A DNA stretch of 7,882 nucleotides. Source: Alphaproteobacteria bacterium (lineage in GTDB: Bacteria; Pseudomonadota; Alphaproteobacteria; Rhizobiales; Xanthobacteraceae). Under the pieces are notes generated by a model. The model saw only the letters and a list, made by a program, of their open reading frames with translations, did not search any database and was not told where the DNA came from. This document shows, in pieces, positions 6,199 to 7,882 of the stretch (within the stretch, counting starts at the first letter, position 1; each line of letters begins with the position of its first letter). Position numbers and translations under genes: made by a program. The DNA lies in assembly GCA_005884745.1 (NCBI GenBank), contig VAZU01000047.1:1-7882 (forward strand). The letters are read 5' to 3'.

Positions 6199-7230
6199 AT
6201 GGCTGAAACGATCAAGACCGATGTGCTCATCATCGGCGCGGGCCCGATCGGCCTGTTCGCCGTGTTCGAGCTCGGCCTGCTCGACATGAAGGCGCATCTC
6301 GTCGACATCCTCGACAAGATCGGCGGGCAATGCGCCGAGCTCTACCCGGAAAAGCCGATCTACGACATTCCCGGCATCCCCTATGTCACCGGCCAGGGGT
6401 TGGTCGAAGCGCTGCTGGCGCAGATCAAGCCGTTCGGCCCGGCGTTCCACCTCGGCGAGATGGTGGAGAGGATCGAGCGCATCGGCGAGCCGATGTTCCG
6501 CATCACCACCGACCGCGGCAAATTCTTCGAGGCGAAAGTCGTGGTCATCGCCGCGGGCGGCGGCTCGTTCCAGCCGAAGAAGCCGCCGATCCCGGGCATC
6601 GAGCCCTACGAAGGCCGCTCGGTGTTCTATGCGGTGCGGCGGATGGAAGATTTTCGCGGCAAAGACATCCTGATCGTGGGCGGCGGGGATTCCGCGGTCG
6701 ACTGGACCCTCAATCTCGCGCCGATCGCCAAGCGCCTGACGTTGCTGCATCGGCGCGACGCGTTCCGCGCGGCGCCCGACAGCGTCAACAAGATGCATGC
6801 GCTGGTCGAGGAGGGAAAGATCGATCTCCTGCTCGGGCAGGTCACGGCGCTCCAAGGCAGCGGCGGCGCGCTCTCGGGCGCTTTGATCAAGCGCGCCGAC
6901 GGATCGAGCGTGACGCTCGCCTGCGAAACCATGCTGCCGTTCTTCGGGCTCACCATGAAGCTCGGGCCGGTGGCGCAATGGGGTATCGAGCTGCGCGAGG
7001 GCGAGCTCATTCCGGTCGACACCGCAAGCTTCGAGACCAACGAGCCCGGGATTTTCGCCGTCGGCGACATCAATTGGTATCCGGGGAAAATCAAGCTCAT
7101 CCTGTGCGGCTTCCACGAGGCGGCGCTGATGGCGCAGAAGGCCTATCACTACGTGTTCCCGGACAAGAAGCTGGTGTTCCAGTACACCACCTCCTCGACC
7201 AGCCTGCAGAAGAAGCTCGGCGTGAGCTGA
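6199..7230 (+). CDS. Ferredoxin-NADP(+) reductase, thioredoxin-reductase-like type
   Basis: The 343-residue flavoprotein transfers electrons between NADPH and ferredoxin. The FAD site is GAGPIG (13-18), followed by GGQCAELYP (42-50) and an FAD-domain ATG-like stretch VVVIAAGGG (114-122). The NADPH domain has GGGDSA (161-166) and HRRDAFR (184-190), whose adjacent arginines are the usual contacts for the 2'-phosphate of NADPH. The FAD domain closes with GIFAVGDI (284-291). The CxxC redox pair of true thioredoxin reductases is absent from the NADPH domain. The C-terminal extension FQYTTSSTSLQKKLGV is characteristic of this FNR class (Bacillus YumC, Chlorobaculum and Rhodopseudomonas FNR), where it stacks over the flavin. 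The start is preceded by GGTGGG (6188-6193). The preceding ferredoxin is the obvious partner. REP sequences follow 3'. Confidence 0.95.
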   Translation: MAETIKTDVLIIGAGPIGLFAVFELGLLDMKAHLVDILDKIGGQCAELYPEKPIYDIPGIPYVTGQGLVEALLAQIKPFGPAFHLGEMVERIERIGEPMFRITTDRGKFFEAKVVVIAAGGGSFQPKKPPIPGIEPYEGRSVFYAVRRMEDFRGKDILIVGGGDSAVDWTLNLAPIAKRLTLLHRRDAFRAAPDSVNKMHALVEEGKIDLLLGQVTALQGSGGALSGALIKRADGSSVTLACETMLPFFGLTMKLGPVAQWGIELREGELIPVDTASFETNEPGIFAVGDINWYPGKIKLILCGFHEAALMAQKAYHYVFPDKKLVFQYTTSSTSLQKKLGVS

Positions 7231-7245
7231 GAGGGCTCGTCTCTG

Positions 7246-7314
7246 TCCGTAGCCCGGATGGAGCGCCCGCCGGGCGGGCGCGAAATCCGGGATCAGCCCG
7301 TCCGCTCGCCGAAG
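7246..7314 (+). repeat. REP unit 1 with expanded inner stem and transposase-tail remnant
   Basis: GTAG (7249-7252), the signature tetranucleotide beside REP hairpins, is followed by CCCGGAT (7253-7259), which pairs with ATCCGGG (7285-7291). Inside, an 8-bp GC stem (7263-7270 with 7274-7281) has a 3-base loop and is joined to the outer stem by GGA/GAA purine mismatches. The tail 7293-7314 resembles the last codons of the RAYT gene on the minus strand (FGERTG-stop, compared with FGERAL-stop). The unit is in direct orientation to REP unit 2 and starts 15 bp after the FNR stop, so it may also protect or end the FNR transcript. Confidence 0.85.
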
Positions 7315-7326
7315 CACGAGAGATGA

Positions 7327-7382
7327 TCCGTAGCCCGGATGGAGCGAGGCGAAATCCGGGTCAGAGCGCCCGTTCGCCGAAG
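7327..7382 (+). repeat. REP unit 2 adjoining the transposase stop
   Basis: GTAG (7330-7333) is followed by CCCGGAT (7334-7340), pairing with ATCCGGG (7354-7360). The interior is short (GGAGCGAGGCGAA), without the GC-rich insert of unit 1. The REP ends exactly where the complement of the RAYT stop begins (7361-7363), so the unit's tail (7361-7382) is the transposase 3' coding end. The period between the GTAG words of the two units is 81 bp. Confidence 0.88.
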
Positions 7383-7882
7383 TCTTTGCCTGTGATCTCG
7401 ATCGTTCCGCAACAGTCCTCGGGTAACCAGCCTTCTCGGACATATCGATGAAAGGAGGAATACGGCCACTCGGTCACCTGCGACACGAGCGCGTGCTTGA
7501 CTGGATTATAATGGATGTAGTCGACGTGCCGGCTCAAATCCGTTTCATCACGAATTGCGTGTTCCCAGAAACGTCTTTGCCATAGCACGTATTCGCCGCG
7601 ATGATCCAGCGTGATCGACAATCCGCGGTCGATGATCTGTCGTGTGAACAAGCTTTTGATGCGCCGCCATCTTCCAGAAAAATCGGCGTCGTTCTGCGGC
7701 AAAGTCAGGATCGCATGCAAATGATCGGGAAGGACAACAATGGCGTCGATCACGAATGGCCGCTCCTTACGGGTGATGCGAAAGGGGTGGCGGAGAGAAC
7801 CGATGTTTTGGACCAGAATGGAGGAGCGTCGATCGGCGATCGTAACGGTGAAAAAGAAGGTCCCCCCGGGAACGAGGCTTCG
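7361..7882 (-). CDS. REP-associated tyrosine transposase (RAYT), 5' end outside window
   Basis: The frame is open from the window edge to a TGA at 7361-7363, giving 173 visible residues that begin RSLVPGGTFFFTVTIADRRS, the typical N-terminal strand of RAYTs; only a few residues are missing. An internal GTG at 7753 is not the start, because conserved residues precede it. The metal-binding HUH motif is PDHLHAI (His54 and His56 of the visible part). The catalytic tyrosine is Tyr122 in DYIHYNPVKH. WPYSSFHRYVREGWLP follows, as usual in the family. These single-domain Y1 (IS200/IS605-like) nucleases bind and cut REP sequences as single strands beside GTAG. Two REPs lie immediately downstream, supporting a functional match. 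Both catalytic elements are intact, so the protein is probably active unless the missing start is damaged. Confidence 0.93.
   Translation of the reverse strand, partial: RSLVPGGTFFFTVTIADRRSSILVQNIGSLRHPFRITRKERPFVIDAIVVLPDHLHAILTLPQNDADFSGRWRRIKSLFTRQIIDRGLSITLDHRGEYVLWQRRFWEHAIRDETDLSRHVDYIHYNPVKHALVSQVTEWPYSSFHRYVREGWLPEDCCGTIEITGKDFGERAL

Noticed and set aside
5482..7443. Minus-strand open frame of 653 codons across the ferredoxin, FNR and both intergenic regions
   Set aside because: It is antisense to two clear genes and runs through the REPs and the 15-bp array, whose length (a multiple of three) cannot break the frame. The FDPGS-type peptide repeats in it are a by-product of the array.
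7361..7753. Transposase read as a complete 130-residue gene starting at 7753
   Set aside because: That start is an internal GTG. The same frame continues to the window edge with typical RAYT N-terminal residues (GGTFFFTVTIADRRS), so the gene is cut by the window, not short.

Overview
The window comes from a GC-rich alphaproteobacterium of the Hyphomicrobiales, most likely the Bradyrhizobium/Rhodopseudomonas group. The evidence is a growth-pole-ring-like giant protein, an adjacent adrenodoxin-type ferredoxin and thioredoxin-reductase-like ferredoxin-NADP reductase (FNR) resembling the palustrisredoxin/RpFNR proteins, CtrA-like TTAA sites, and a REP-associated tyrosine transposase with REP sequences of the GTAGCCCGGAT type. 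The taxonomic call rests on protein resemblance recalled from memory, not on a search.

Layout, left to right. (1) Bases 1-163 hold the 3' end of a plus-strand gene for an ABC-transport auxiliary lipoprotein. It converges on the next gene across a compact bidirectional hairpin terminator (187-220). (2) Bases 236-4600, minus strand, encode a 1454-residue membrane-anchored helical protein. It has two N-terminal membrane helices, long arrays of 22-residue apolipoprotein-like repeats, a Pro/Gly-rich linker and a conserved-looking C-terminal domain. It looks like the GPR/RgsE polar-growth scaffold of rhizobia. (3) A divergent gap of about 500 bp (4601-5098) holds two CtrA-like sites and leads into a 128-residue stand-alone histidine phosphotransfer (HPt) protein. 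(4) Bases 5486-5766 form a structured leader: a possible promoter, a 16-bp hairpin whose two wobble pairs fit the plus-strand RNA, and a 15-bp tandem repeat with 4.5 copies. (5) A [2Fe-2S] ferredoxin (5767-6087) and an FNR (6199-7230) follow. They are separated by a palindromic spacer and plausibly form one electron-transfer unit: NADPH to FAD reductase to ferredoxin to an unseen acceptor. (6) Two directly repeated REP units (7246-7314 and 7327-7382) lie between the FNR gene and the 3' end of a minus-strand REP-associated tyrosine transposase (RAYT), whose 5' end is outside the window.

The HPt gene and the polar-growth gene share one control region with CtrA-like sites, so a link between cell-cycle phosphorelay and polar growth is a reasonable hypothesis. 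The ferredoxin/FNR pair is biochemically coherent. The RAYT and its REPs are an accessory insertion at the right edge. I see no clear new multi-gene system. The least explained parts are the ferredoxin leader (hairpin plus 15-bp array) and the duplicated transposase-tail/REP unit.
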